A DNA stretch of 64,000 nucleotides, taken from the NCBI RefSeq assembly GCF_042433915.1, contig NZ_JBHLUN010000010.1, positions 62,001 through 126,000 on the forward strand. Direction: 5' to 3'. Each line of letters begins with the position of its first letter. Within the stretch, counting starts at the first letter, position 1. The notes under the pieces were generated by a model. That model was not told the DNA's origin and ran no database searches. It saw only the letters and a list, made by a program, of their open reading frames with translations. The position numbers and the translations under genes are program-made. The stretch is from Roseomonas elaeocarpi. Its GTDB lineage: Bacteria; Pseudomonadota; Alphaproteobacteria; Acetobacterales; Acetobacteraceae. Below are positions 8,561 to 16,562 of this stretch, one piece after another.

Positions 8561-8998
8561 TCCACACCCCCGTCCGGGGCCGGTTGGACCGCGCCCGCCC
8601 CGGATTTCGGGCGGACGCCGCGCACGGGCCGGGGCTCGGCCGGGCCTGAAGGGTGCCGGGGCACAGCGGCGGGAGGCCCGATTCCGCCGCCCCCCTTTCC
8701 GCGAGCCCGGGTTCAGGGATCGGGCCGGCGCCACAGGCTCGAGCACGGGCTATCGAGCCTGCGGTCCTGGGAGGCCGGGTTCTCGCGGGCGGGGAGGCAG
8801 ACCGGCCGCGTTTCGCGCCCGCTGACCTGATCTTTCCGGCCGATCCGGCACGGGCAAGGCCGAATCCACGCATGCTAACCGGATTGCAATGTTTTGGGGA
8901 TCGAAATGGCGGTGGAGAGCGGCCGCCAACCCGCATGATCGTGACGTCGCCGGCTGGTTCTCCGTTTCTTCGCGCAGTTGAGCCTCTGGAGAGCCGCC
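8561..8998. other. Non-coding gap with one strong hairpin
   Basis: No credible gene is seen here. A perfect 9-bp inverted repeat, CAGGCTCGA at 8734-8742 and TCGAGCCTG at 8753-8761 with a 10-nt loop, may end the ubiK transcript although no T-run follows. The stretch 8870-8915 is less GC-rich than its surroundings and is where a promoter for the large secreted protein would be expected. Confidence 0.45.
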
Positions 8999-11900
8999 TT
9001 GACGATCAGTCCCATGCTGACCGGAATCGTGCTGAACGATGACCTGAACACCAACGCCGATCAGGTGCAGTTCACCGTCACCTTCTCGGAACACGTCACC
9101 GGCCTGTCGGCTGCAAACTTCGCCGTGGCCACGGGGAGCGGCCTTTCAGGGGCGGCGGTCGTCGATGTCGTGTCGCTCGCGGGCGGTGAAGGCGACGGAA
9201 CCAGCCAGAACAACGGCGAGCAGTTCCTCGTCACCGTCAGCACCGGGACCGGCCAGGGCAGCCTGCAGCTGATGTTCAACGGTGCTGGCGTGCACAACGC
9301 CGACGGCGTCCCGCTCGCGGGGTACGAGACCGGGTTCTCCGCGCCGGTCGCCGTCGGCGACGCGACCGGGGACTCGATGTGGGGCGCGGCCATCGGGGAC
9401 TTCAACGGTGACGGCTTCGGGGACCTCGTTCTCAGCACCGGCCCGAAGGGCGCGGAAGTGTTGCTGAACGATGGACACGGCGGCTTCACCTCCTCCGGCC
9501 GCACCATCTGGCCGAGCATGGTTTACACGACCCTGGCCGTTGACGTGAACAATGACGGCTATGCCGACCTGGTGGGCGGCACGGGGCCGGAAGGCACGAA
9601 CGGGATCACCGTGCTGTTGAGCAACGGGGATGGTACCTTCGCCGAGCCTGCATCCTACGCGGGCGTGAACACCGTGCCGAACCCGGTCGCCATAGCCAGC
9701 GGGGACCTGAACAAGGATGGCTACGTCGACGTCGTCGCCACGAACTACGACTCAGCGAGCGTCACGGTTTACCTGAACAAGGGAGACGGGACCTTTGCCG
9801 CCGGGGTGAACTACGAGGGGGGGGCCAGTCTTTCCTCCCTCGTGGCCGACTTCGATGGCGACGGCAATCTCGACGTCGCGACGACGTCGAACGGCCAGCT
9901 GGTGGTGCTGCACGGCAATGGTGACGGCACCCTGGGCAACGTGACCCAGACCAATCTGGGCGTCCAGCAACTCAACCTCCTGGCCGCGGCGGATCTCAAC
10001 CATGATGGTGCTGCCGACCTCGTGGTCAGCCTGGGAAACACGTCTGGTGTCGCCGTGGTGATGAGTGACCACCACGGAGGCTTTTCCTCGGTGTCCTCCT
10101 ACAAGTTGAGCAGCGATGCCGGCTACTTTCAAAGCGCAGCGCTCGCCGACGTTGACGGCGATGGCGTGCTCGACATCGTGGCCAACAGCGGCACGTCGGT
10201 CTCGGTGTTGAAAGGCCTGGGCAACGGCAGTTTCGCGCCGCCGGTCAGTTACTCGACGGGCGCCAGCTCCATCCAGATCGCGGCGGGCGACCTGAACAAC
10301 GACGGCGTCGCGGACATCGTGTCGAGCAACGCCACCGGAGGCCCCGCCAATCTGCTGTTCAGCAACTCGACGCCGACCTTCAGCGATGCTTACGCCATCG
10401 ACCACGTGGCTCCGTCCGGCAATGTCGTGCCCGACGACGCGGGCAGCGACGCCACGACGATGACCTTTCAGGTCAGCTTCAGCGAGGCCGTGACGGCGCT
10501 GAGCGAGAAGAGCTTTTCGCTGTCGGGCACCGGCTCCGCCCGCGGCGTCATCGAGAGCGTCACCGGCTCGGGCAGCAGCTACGTGGTCACCGTCAGCTCG
10601 ATGGGCGGCTACGGCACGCTCAAGCTGGACCTCGCGCAGGATGCCAAGGTCACCGACACCGCTGGCAATCCCGCCGTCTTCCAGGCCGGCACCCACGAGG
10701 TTGCCATCAACTCGGGCTATACCGGCACCGTCACCGTGAAGGGTGATCTTGTGGCGGGCAGCGTTCTGTCGGCCGACAGCACGCTGGCGGATCCCGACGG
10801 CATGGGCCCGCTCCATTATCGCTGGGAACGCTTCGAAGGCGAAGGCGTCACCATCGTTGGCGAGGACAAGACCTACACGCTGACCGCCGACGACGTGGGC
10901 CACCACATGCGGCTCGTGGTGGCCTACGAAGATGGCCACAACAACATCGAGACCTACCGTACCGAGCAGACGGACACCGTTGCCGCGGACAATGCCGCGC
11001 CGGTCGGCGATGTCACGGCAGCGGGCGACCTGGTGCGGGGCGCGGAGCTGAGCGCGAGCAACACGCTCACCGATGCTGACGGCCTGGGGGAGGTCAGCTA
11101 CCAGTGGCAGCGCGACGATGGCCAGGGGCAGTATGCCGACATCGAGGGCGCGGACGGCGGCACCTACCTGCTGACGCGCGACGACATCGGCCACAGCCTG
11201 CGACTGGTGGCGAGCTACACCGATGGCCACGGCGTCGCGGAAAACGTGATCGGCACGCCCACGGGCATCGTGACGGCGCGCGCCATCGCGGTGACGCCGG
11301 TGGATGACACGGTGTCGCAGCCCACGGAGGTCCTGACCTCCACCGAGGTGGCGGCGCGGCTGGCGGACGGCGATACCCTCGCCCCTGCCGCCGGCACCAC
11401 GCAGGTTCACCTCGTGGACGGCACGATCAGCTATGCCGACGACAGCGACGCGGCCTACCTGACCCGCCTTTACGGCGCCGTGCTGGGACGCCAGGGCGAA
11501 GCGACGGGCCTGAGCTACTGGGCGCACGCCAGCGATGGCGGGCTCGACAAGCTTCAGGTCGCCGCGGCTTTCCTTGACAGCCCCGAGTACCGGGCGGGTC
11601 ACGCCGACGAAACCGACGAGCAGTTCGTGGACGACCTGTATCACGACCTGCTGGGCCGTCCGGCCGATGCCGAAGGCGCGGCCTTCTTCAACGGGCTGCT
11701 CGCGAACGGCACCTCGCGCGCGCAGGTACTGGCCACGGTGGCGGACTCGTCCGAGGCGCAGAAGCAGTGGAGCGGGGTGACCTCGTCGGGCGTCTTCGTG
11801 CCGGACGAGAATATCGGCCTGGTCCGCGCCACCTACGAAACCGCTTTCGGCCGCGACGCCGAGGCCGGCGGGCTCAGCTACCACAGCGCGAACCTGCGGG

Positions 11901-12151
11901 CCGGGGAAACCCTGAGCCAGCTGGGTGACTCGTTCGAAATCTCGCCCGAGTTCCAGACCATGTACGGCACGCAGAACGATCACGACTACGTGGCAAGCCT
12001 GTACGAGCATGGGCTGGGGCGCAGCGGCAGTGAGGCGGAGATCGGCTACTACACCGCCATGCTGGACAGCCACGCCGCCGACCGGGGCGACGTCCTGATG
12101 GTCATTGCCACCTCGGCGGAGGCTCAGGCCCACCTGCACTGGAGCCTGTAG
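8999..12151 (+). CDS. Large extracellular protein: Ig-like, seven FG-GAP/VCBS repeats, two more repeat domains, DUF4214
   Basis: About 1050 residues. In order: an Ig-like beta domain (residues about 10-105); seven FG-GAP/VCBS blades (about 115-460) each with a calcium-type D-x-N/D-x-D-G-x-x-D loop, for example DFNGDGFGD and DLNNDGVAD, expected to close a beta-propeller; a second Ig-like domain; two tandem repeats with Y-x-W-x-R ... LT-DD-GH motifs; and two C-terminal DUF4214 units (YGAVLGRQG, FGRDAEAGG). No signal peptide is visible, and DUF4214/VCBS proteins are often type I secretion substrates, so export by a distant transporter is inferred. TTG 8999 is preferred because GGAGAG sits 5-6 bp upstream; TTG 8978 and ATG 9014 are alternatives. 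Role could be surface adhesion or matrix. Codon use is somewhat less GC-biased than the neighbours. Confidence 0.85.
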   Translation: MTISPMLTGIVLNDDLNTNADQVQFTVTFSEHVTGLSAANFAVATGSGLSGAAVVDVVSLAGGEGDGTSQNNGEQFLVTVSTGTGQGSLQLMFNGAGVHNADGVPLAGYETGFSAPVAVGDATGDSMWGAAIGDFNGDGFGDLVLSTGPKGAEVLLNDGHGGFTSSGRTIWPSMVYTTLAVDVNNDGYADLVGGTGPEGTNGITVLLSNGDGTFAEPASYAGVNTVPNPVAIASGDLNKDGYVDVVATNYDSASVTVYLNKGDGTFAAGVNYEGGASLSSLVADFDGDGNLDVATTSNGQLVVLHGNGDGTLGNVTQTNLGVQQLNLLAAADLNHDGAADLVVSLGNTSGVAVVMSDHHGGFSSVSSYKLSSDAGYFQSAALADVDGDGVLDIVANSGTSVSVLKGLGNGSFAPPVSYSTGASSIQIAAGDLNNDGVADIVSSNATGGPANLLFSNSTPTFSDAYAIDHVAPSGNVVPDDAGSDATTMTFQVSFSEAVTALSEKSFSLSGTGSARGVIESVTGSGSSYVVTVSSMGGYGTLKLDLAQDAKVTDTAGNPAVFQAGTHEVAINSGYTGTVTVKGDLVAGSVLSADSTLADPDGMGPLHYRWERFEGEGVTIVGEDKTYTLTADDVGHHMRLVVAYEDGHNNIETYRTEQTDTVAADNAAPVGDVTAAGDLVRGAELSASNTLTDADGLGEVSYQWQRDDGQGQYADIEGADGGTYLLTRDDIGHSLRLVASYTDGHGVAENVIGTPTGIVTARAIAVTPVDDTVSQPTEVLTSTEVAARLADGDTLAPAAGTTQVHLVDGTISYADDSDAAYLTRLYGAVLGRQGEATGLSYWAHASDGGLDKLQVAAAFLDSPEYRAGHADETDEQFVDDLYHDLLGRPADAEGAAFFNGLLANGTSRAQVLATVADSSEAQKQWSGVTSSGVFVPDENIGLVRATYETAFGRDAEAGGLSYHSANLRAGETLSQLGDSFEISPEFQTMYGTQNDHDYVASLYEHGLGRSGSEAEIGYYTAMLDSHAADRGDVLMVIATSAEAQAHLHWSL

Positions 12152-12164
12152 CCGCGAAGCACCC

Positions 12165-12200
12165 GCCGGTCCGGCAGCATCGTCATGCTTCCGGACCGGC
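12165..12200. terminator. Strong hairpin after the DUF4214 gene
   Basis: GCCGGTCCGG (12165-12174) pairs perfectly with CCGGACCGGC (12191-12200), and inside the loop AGCAT (12176-12180) pairs with ATGCT (12185-12189), giving a 15-bp stem with one mismatch and a 4-nt loop. It starts 14 bp after the stop. There is no T-run, so it may rely on Rho or act as an RNA 3' end stabiliser. Confidence 0.65.
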
Positions 12201-12263
12201 CGAAACACCGTGCCCGGCGCGACGAAGGCCGGGCTGCCGTGATCCAGGGCAGCACCCTGTTTT

Positions 12264-12300
12264 CCGGTCGGCGTGGCGCGCGAAGCGCCACGCCGGCCGG
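12264..12300. other. Second large hairpin in the same gap
   Basis: GGCGTGGCGC (12270-12279) pairs with GCGCCACGCC (12285-12294) around GCGAA, and the flanks CCGGTC/GGCCGG extend the stem to 16 bp with one G-U pair. It sits between the DUF4214 gene and the ybjN promoter region. A few T bases precede it but no T-run follows on either strand. Confidence 0.45.
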
Positions 12301-12373
12301 GCCCGCACATCCCGCCTATCGATGGTCCTGCACACGCGCGGGTGATGCCGCCGAATCGCCGGGGGCCTTGCGG

Positions 12374-12402
12374 TTGCCGCCCGTTTGGCAGCGCAGTATC
12401 AA
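12374..12402 (+). promoter_or_regulatory. Candidate sigma-70-type promoter for ybjN-proC
   Basis: TTGCCG at 12374-12379 is followed after exactly 17 bp by TATCAA at 12397-12402. The spacing and boxes fit a housekeeping promoter, about 80 bp upstream of the ybjN start. Seen by eye only. Confidence 0.4.
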
Positions 12403-12480
12403 CCTGTAGGGGTTACCCCCGCCGAGTCCCGCAAGACCCGGTGGCCATGCCCCCATATCAGGACGGGAAGGACGAGCCAC

Positions 12481-12987
12481 ATGACCGCTCCACTCGCCCT
12501 CGGACGCCGGGAAAAGGCGTCTAACCCCCTCGACGTGGTGGAACAGATCGTCGCGGCCAATGACTGGGCCTTCGACCGACGTTCCCCCCGCGAAATGGCC
12601 GCGGAGGCCCCGGGGAAGTGGTGCGACTACGGGTTGCACTTCGCCTGGTCCAACGAGATCAGCGCCATGCACTTCACCTGCACCTTCGACATGAAGGTGC
12701 CGCCCGAAGCGCGGCCCAAGCTGCATGAGTTGCTGGCGCTGGCCAACGAGAAGCTCTGGATCGGCCATTTCGGCCTCGATGCCGAGGACGGCGTGCCGGT
12801 ATTCCGCCACGCGGTGCTGCTGCGCGGTGCGCCCGGCGCCTCGGCCGAAAGCCTGGAGGACATGGTGGACATCGCCATCACCGAGTGCGAGCGCTTCTTT
12901 CCCGCCTTCCAGTTCGTCCTTTGGGGCGGCCGCACGGCCGAGGACGCCCTGCAGGCCTCGCTGCTCGACTGCGCGGGCGAGGCCTGA
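12481..12987 (+). CDS. YbjN domain-containing protein
   Basis: A 168-residue protein with the YbjN/TY3-like chaperone-fold pattern: early DVVEQIV helix, the central W-x-D-x-x-L-H-F-x-W segment, and a C-terminal helix ending near FQFVLWGGRT. Relatives resemble type III secretion chaperones in fold, but their role is not established. ATG 12481 has GGAAGGA about 10 bp upstream. Its TGA overlaps the ATG of proC by one base, so the two are very likely one operon; this ybjN-proC pairing is common in alphaproteobacteria as far as I know. Confidence 0.8.
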   Translation: MTAPLALGRREKASNPLDVVEQIVAANDWAFDRRSPREMAAEAPGKWCDYGLHFAWSNEISAMHFTCTFDMKVPPEARPKLHELLALANEKLWIGHFGLDAEDGVPVFRHAVLLRGAPGASAESLEDMVDIAITECERFFPAFQFVLWGGRTAEDALQASLLDCAGEA

Positions 12988-13784
12988 TGACGCGCCTCCC
13001 GCCCGTGTTGCTCGTCGGCTGCGGCAAGATGGGCGGGGCCATGCTCGCGGGCTGGCTGGCGCACGGGGTCGAGGCCGCGTTCGCGGTGGACCCCCAGGCC
13101 AGCACCGTGCCCGAGGGCGCCCGGCTGGTGCCCGATGCCGCGGCGTTGCCGGCGGAGTTCCGCCCCGCCGCCGTGGTGCTGGCGGTGAAGCCGCAGATGG
13201 CGGCCGAAACGCTGCCGCTCTACCGCCGCTTCGCCTCGGATGCGGTGTTCGTGTCGATCATGGCGGGGCAGACCACGGCCGGCATCGCCTCGCTGCTGGG
13301 CAGCGGGGCGGCGGTGGTGCGTGCCATGCCCAATACCCCGGCCGCGATCGGGCGCGGCTTCACCGCCGCCTTCGCCGCGCCCGCCGTATCGGAGGCGCAG
13401 CGTAGCCTGAGCGGCACGCTGCTGGGCGCGGTGGGCGAGGTCGCCTGGTTGCCGGAAGAAGGGATGCTCGACGCGGTCACCGCCGTGTCCGGCGGCGGCC
13501 CTGCCTACGTTTTCCTGCTGGCCGAGCTGCTGGAGGCCGCGGCGGTGGACCAGGGCATCCCGCCCGACCTCGCCCGGCGCATGGCCCGCGCCACGGTGGC
13601 GGGCTCCGGCGCCCTGCTGGAACGCAGCCCCGAGGATGCCGCCGTGCTCCGCCGCAACGTCACCAGCCCCAAGGGCACCACGGAACGGGCGCTGGCGGTG
13701 CTGATGGCCGACGAAGCCTGGCCGGCGCTGGTGCGGCGCGCGATCGCCGACGCGACGGCGCGGTCAAGGGAACTGGCGTCCTGA
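12987..13784 (+). CDS. proC: Pyrroline-5-carboxylate reductase
   Basis: A 265-residue protein catalysing the last step of proline synthesis, reduction of pyrroline-5-carboxylate with NAD(P)H. Rossmann motif GCGKMGGAM lies at residues 10-18, RAMPNTPA near 112-119, SGGGPAYVF near 168-176, and the P5CR signature with NVTSPKGTTE near 225-234. Length matches the family. Start is fixed by the TGATG overlap with ybjN. Confidence 0.96.
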   Translation: MTRLPPVLLVGCGKMGGAMLAGWLAHGVEAAFAVDPQASTVPEGARLVPDAAALPAEFRPAAVVLAVKPQMAAETLPLYRRFASDAVFVSIMAGQTTAGIASLLGSGAAVVRAMPNTPAAIGRGFTAAFAAPAVSEAQRSLSGTLLGAVGEVAWLPEEGMLDAVTAVSGGGPAYVFLLAELLEAAAVDQGIPPDLARRMARATVAGSGALLERSPEDAAVLRRNVTSPKGTTERALAVLMADEAWPALVRRAIADATARSRELAS

Positions 13785-13812
13785 GCGCCGCCTCGCCGCA
13801 TCCCCTCCGTAT

Positions 13813-13840
13813 CGTGATCTTGGCGGAACGGCGGATCACG
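13813..13840. promoter_or_regulatory. Inverted repeat just upstream of the TetR/COQ9-like gene
   Basis: CGTGATC (13813-13819) and GATCACG (13834-13840) form a perfect 7-bp inverted repeat with a 14-bp spacer, ending 5 bp before the start at 13846. The position suits an autoregulatory operator, but it could be fortuitous. Confidence 0.3.
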
Positions 13841-13845
13841 CCGAC

Positions 13846-14667
13846 ATGGGGCGCATGACCGATAAGACCGACGCCGATCCGGCGTTTCTGGATGCATCCG
13901 CCGGAACGGCGGTTCTGGATGCCCTGTGGCGCGTGGTGGCTGAGCGCGGCTGGCACGGCGTGACCTTCCGGCTGATCGCCGAGGAGAGCGGCCAGCCGCT
14001 GGACGCGCTGCGCACCCGCTACCCCACGCCGCACGCGCTGCTGGCGGCCCATGCCCGGGCGGTGGACGCCGCGGTGCTGACGGGCACCATGGCAAACCAG
14101 GGTGGCACGGCGCGCGACCGCATCTTCGACCTGCTGATGCGACGCTTCGACGCGCTGGCCCCGCACCGCGAGGGCATCGTGCGCTTCCAGCGCGACCTGC
14201 GGCAGCACCCGATGCTGGCGCTGTCGCTGTCGCCGATGCTGATGGCCTCGATGGCCTGGATGCTGGAAGGGGCGGAGGTCGATACCTCCGGCCTGAAGGG
14301 CGCCATGCGCGTGCAGGGCCTGGCCGGGGTGTGGATCGCGGCCTCGCGCGCCTGGGCGGACGACACCACGGTGGACCTGGGGCCCACCATGGCGGCGCTG
14401 GACCGGGCGCTGGACCGGGCCGAGCAGGTGGCGCGCACGCTGCGCCTCGACGACGGCGACCTGGGCACCGCGCCGGCGATGGACGAGCCGCTGGCCGATC
14501 CCTTTGACGCGCCGCCGGAGGATGGACCCCTATCGGGTGGGCCGCTGGCTGGCGGGCCGGCCGGGGGGGCTTCCGCCGTGCCGCCTTCGGGCCCATCCTC
14601 GTCCCCGTCCGAGACGGAGCCGCCGATCATCCCGATCAACCCGGTGGATCCGAAGCACGGACAATAA
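13846..14667 (+). CDS. TetR-like / COQ9-like helix-turn-helix protein with disordered tail
   Basis: A 273-residue protein. Residues about 20-65 look like a TetR N-terminal HTH (AVLDALWRVVAERGWHGVTFRLIAEESG...). The middle helical part, with MAWMLEGA and TMAALDRALDRAEQ, resembles the C-terminal domain shared by TetR ligand domains and COQ9. The last 65 residues are Pro/Gly/Ser-rich and probably disordered. It may regulate the phasin gene immediately downstream (about 100 bp), or be a COQ9-type lipid-binding ubiquinone factor; the sequence does not decide. ATG 13855 is an alternative start. Confidence 0.65.
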   Translation: MGRMTDKTDADPAFLDASAGTAVLDALWRVVAERGWHGVTFRLIAEESGQPLDALRTRYPTPHALLAAHARAVDAAVLTGTMANQGGTARDRIFDLLMRRFDALAPHREGIVRFQRDLRQHPMLALSLSPMLMASMAWMLEGAEVDTSGLKGAMRVQGLAGVWIAASRAWADDTTVDLGPTMAALDRALDRAEQVARTLRLDDGDLGTAPAMDEPLADPFDAPPEDGPLSGGPLAGGPAGGASAVPPSGPSSSPSETEPPIIPINPVDPKHGQ

Positions 14668-14763
14668 GGACGGGAAACAGCAAACGGGGATCCCCGCCGC
14701 TGTGACGCGACGCCGCTTCCTGCGTTGAACTCCCGCAAGGAAAAACGTTCCGGAGGAAGAACT

Positions 14764-15270
14764 GTGTCCGACACCCCATTCAACAATCCCGCCAGCGGTA
14801 CCTCCGGCAGCGGTGGTTCCGACAGCGGCAGTTCCGCCACGTCGGCGGTCAGCGCGGTCATGGACCCGCTGCGGCTCTTCAAGGATATGCGAATGCCCGC
14901 CATGCCGGACCTCGAAGCCCTCGCCTCGGCGCAGCGGCGCAACCTCGAGGCACTGAGCGCCGCCAACCGCGTGGCGCTGGAAGGCGCGCAGGCCGTGGCC
15001 AAGCGCCACATGGAGATCCTGCAGCAGTCCATGTCGGAAATGACCGACGCCATGCGCTCGGTGGGCGACCTCAGCGACCCGCAGAACAAGGCCAGCAAGC
15101 AGGCCGAGGTCCTCAAGAACAGCTATGAGCGCGCGGTGGGCAACATGCGCGAGATCGCCGACCTTATCCAGCGCAGCAACACCGAGGCGATGGGGCTGCT
15201 GAACCGCCGCTTCACCGAGGCGATGGAAGAGGTCCGCACCCTGGTGGCACGCAAGGACGGCCAGGGCTGA
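14764..15270 (+). CDS. Phasin family protein
   Basis: A 168-residue protein with a Ser/Gly-rich N-terminus and a long amphipathic helical region (residues about 45-165), including FKDMRMPAMPDLEAL and LEALSAANRVALEGAQAVAKRHMEI, the typical phasin_2 pattern. Phasins coat polyhydroxyalkanoate granules. GTG 14764 is chosen because GGAGGA lies 7 bp upstream. The preceding TetR/COQ9-like gene may control it. No polyhydroxyalkanoate synthase is in the window. Confidence 0.88.
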   Translation: MSDTPFNNPASGTSGSGGSDSGSSATSAVSAVMDPLRLFKDMRMPAMPDLEALASAQRRNLEALSAANRVALEGAQAVAKRHMEILQQSMSEMTDAMRSVGDLSDPQNKASKQAEVLKNSYERAVGNMREIADLIQRSNTEAMGLLNRRFTEAMEEVRTLVARKDGQG

Positions 15271-15330
15271 AGGGCAGGCGCCGAAACCGACGGCGCTGAA
15301 GTGGCGGCTGCAGGACGGGGCCGGGCGGCC

Positions 15331-15525
15331 TCAGCGCTTCGGCGGCTCCCCGGGCTCCAGCCGGGCGCCGTCGAGCAGCGCCTGCCGCTGCTGCTCGACG
15401 GCGCGGTCGGCCTTCTTCTGCGCGCCGGTGCGCCCGAAGCTGGCCCGGTTCGCAGCCGCCTGCCGGTCGTGTTCCGCGGCCTTCTTCGCCTTGCGGACGC
15501 GGGCGAGATTAATGACTTCCACCAT
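15331..15525 (-). CDS. DUF4169 family protein
   Basis: A 64-residue basic helical protein beginning MVEVINLARVRKAK, with ANRASFGRTGAQKKAD and ending LEPGEPPKR. This matches the DUF4169 family pattern of small alphaproteobacterial proteins of unknown function. It is convergent with the phasin gene and divergent from the hydrolase gene; the two starts are about 45 bp apart. Confidence 0.85.
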   Translation of the reverse strand: MVEVINLARVRKAKKAAEHDRQAAANRASFGRTGAQKKADRAVEQQRQALLDGARLEPGEPPKR

Positions 15526-15569
15526 GGCCGCAGGATAGGATGGTGGCAGGGGTTCAGGGAGCCGCTTTC

Positions 15570-16235
15570 ATGCAGATCGAGCTCGAGGCCAGCGACGGCC
15601 ACAGGTTCGGTGCCTATCGCGTCGGACCGGCCGACGCCACGCGCGGGTTGGTGGTGGTGCAGGAAATCTTCGGGGTGAACCCGCATATGCGCCGAGTCTG
15701 CGACCATTACGCCGCCATGGGCTTCGCGGTGGTCTGCCCCGCCCTGTTCGACCGGGCCGAGCGCGGTGTCGAGCTGGGCTACGGCGCCCAGGACCGGCAG
15801 CGCGGCATGGCGCTGCGCGCCAAGGTGCCCGATGCCGGCGCGATGGCCGACATCGCCGCCGCGGCCGCGGCCCTGCCCACCGGTGCGCGGCGCGGGATCG
15901 TCGGCTACTGCTGGGGGGGCACGATCGCCTGGTGGGGCGCGACGCGGCTGCATGACTTCGCGGCGGCGGTCGGCTACTACGGCGGCGGCATCGCGGCCAC
16001 GCGCAACGAGGTGCCGAACTGCCCGGTGCAGCTGCATTTCGGGGAAAAGGATGGCGGCATCCCCTTGAGCGACGTGGAGCTGATCCGCGCTGCCCAGCCG
16101 GAGGCGGAGATCTACGTGTATGACGGCGCCGGCCACGGTTTCGCCTGCGAGGACCGCGACTCCTACGACCCGCCCTCGACCTCGGTGGCGGAACATCGGA
16201 CCCGCCTCTTCCTGGACCGGGTGATGCCCGCATGA
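15570..16235 (+). CDS. Dienelactone hydrolase family protein
   Basis: A 221-residue alpha/beta hydrolase with the DLH catalytic triad: Cys in GYCWGG (about residue 114), Asp in EKDGG (about 162) and His in GAGHGF (about 193). The family opens lactones such as dienelactone, but many members have other small-ester substrates, so the substrate is unknown. ATG 15570 follows AGGGA. Its TGA overlaps the start of a 53-residue membrane protein (ATGA). Confidence 0.92.
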   Translation: MQIELEASDGHRFGAYRVGPADATRGLVVVQEIFGVNPHMRRVCDHYAAMGFAVVCPALFDRAERGVELGYGAQDRQRGMALRAKVPDAGAMADIAAAAAALPTGARRGIVGYCWGGTIAWWGATRLHDFAAAVGYYGGGIAATRNEVPNCPVQLHFGEKDGGIPLSDVELIRAAQPEAEIYVYDGAGHGFACEDRDSYDPPSTSVAEHRTRLFLDRVMPA

Positions 16236-16393
16236 TCAAGCGACTGATCCTCTTCGCCTTCCTGCTGGGCCTGCTGGTCTGGATCCCGATGGTGGCGCCG
16301 CACGGCTTCGGGGCGCCGCCGCTGCTGGTGGTGGGCCTGCTCGGCGTGGCGGTGCTGCTGACCTTCTGGCGCCGCACCCAGTACGACGACTGA
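16232..16393 (+). CDS. Small 53-residue membrane protein coupled to the hydrolase
   Basis: ATG 16232 overlaps the hydrolase stop by 4 bp. The protein has two hydrophobic segments (about residues 5-21 and 29-45) separated by APHGFGAPP, and ends WRRTQYDD, with a basic then acidic tail typical of small inner-membrane proteins. It is too short for usual gene-length cut-offs but the coupling and composition support it. Function unknown; it could anchor or partner the hydrolase. Confidence 0.7.
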   Translation: MIKRLILFAFLLGLLVWIPMVAPHGFGAPPLLVVGLLGVAVLLTFWRRTQYDD

Positions 16394-16562
16394 AGGGCAT
16401 CGGGCGCGGTTCTGCGGGGCTGACCCCCGGCGAGGTCGCATCGCGGCACTTCGCGAATCGCGCACCGGCAACCATCTCTCCCCCATCCGGTCCCATCGGG
16501 GTGCCTGCGCGGTCGCCATCGCACGGGCGCCTCGTCGCCCGGGCCACGAACGGAGAACACGC

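Noticed and set aside
9752..12310. 852-codon minus-strand frame opposite the DUF4214 gene
   Set aside because: Codon-position mirror of a GC-rich gene; Val/His/Arg-rich with no domains.
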